Source of the DNA: a virus
DNA: 20,716 nucleotides
Direction: 5' to 3' (one strand)
Virus record (IMG/VR): IMGVR_UViG_3300034166_000756
Span: 1 to 20,716 of that record
Both the position numbers and the translations under genes were made by a program. The notes under the pieces are model-generated. The model ran no database searches. It was not told where the DNA came from and worked only from the letters and a program-made list of their open reading frames with translations. Every line of letters begins with the position of its first letter. The first letter of the stretch is position 1. Below are positions 20,626-20,716 of the stretch, in pieces.

Positions 20626-20716
20626 TTAGTCGTCCATCAATGCCATCGCCGCCTGTGCCATCAAATAAACTTCAAGTTCATTTTCCTCTTCGCAACCGAT
20701 GACGTTGAACGTGCTA
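20626..20716 (-). CDS. C-terminal end of an upstream head protein (portal?), partial
   Basis: The last 29 residues of an open frame entering from the right edge: STFNVIGCEEENELEVYL followed by MAQAAMALMDD and a TAA stop. It is helical and acidic. It stands directly before the protease gene, where portal or a minor head protein usually lies, but the piece is too short to tell. Confidence 0.5.
   Translation of the reverse strand, partial: STFNVIGCEEENELEVYLMAQAAMALMDD

Overview
The window is one strand-biased stretch of a tailed-phage (siphovirus-type) genome or prophage. Every gene I can support lies on the minus strand, so transcription runs from base 20716 down to base 1. I see no integrase, no tRNA and no recognisable chromosomal gene, so free phage versus prophage cannot be decided here. 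The host is unknown. Starts that are not coupled to an upstream gene lack a Shine-Dalgarno motif and instead sit behind A/T-rich leaders (for example AATTATATG or AAAACCAAAAATG). This resembles hosts with weak Shine-Dalgarno use, such as Bacteroidota and some Verrucomicrobiota, but it does not identify one.

Layout in transcription order. (1) Head module, 20716-18414: the C-terminus of an upstream protein (possibly portal), a prohead protease fused to a scaffold-like tail, a small decoration-type protein, and the major capsid protein, closed by a strong intrinsic terminator (18362-18389). (2) A three-gene glycosyltransferase cassette, 18329-15416: a GT2-TPR-GT2 protein, a DUF5672-like protein and a short GT9-like protein, inserted between capsid and connector genes. 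(3) Connector and fibre, 15394-12973: a head-tail connector candidate, a 652-residue fibre with a collagen-like stretch and a glycine-rich tip, and a 53-residue companion. (4) Tail module, 12976-6801: tail terminator candidate, tail tube candidate, a hairpin, a small unknown protein, a tail assembly chaperone pair joined by a -1 programmed frameshift on GGGAAAC, an unknown tail protein, an 851-residue tape measure and distal tail genes. (5) Two Cys-rich small proteins and a 434-residue beta-repeat protein, 6804-4760. (6) Lysis cassette, 4760-3798: two small membrane proteins (holin candidates), a small lipoprotein and an M15 peptidase endolysin, all in 4-base overlaps. (7) Small conserved phage proteins, a metallophosphoesterase and a winged-helix candidate, 3801-2374. 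(8) DNA metabolism, 2199-1: small proteins, a RuvC-like resolvase, a ParB-like protein and a partial Sak4-like ATPase.

The genes are packed very tightly. Many neighbours overlap as ATGA, GTGA or TTGA, and these overlaps decide several GTG and TTG starts. Three genes of 50-54 codons are supported by these overlaps. No stretch longer than about 175 bases is without a gene. The most interesting signals are the complete frameshift signal in the chaperone pair and the glycosyltransferase cassette placed inside the late structural region, which suggests glycosylation of virion or host surface.
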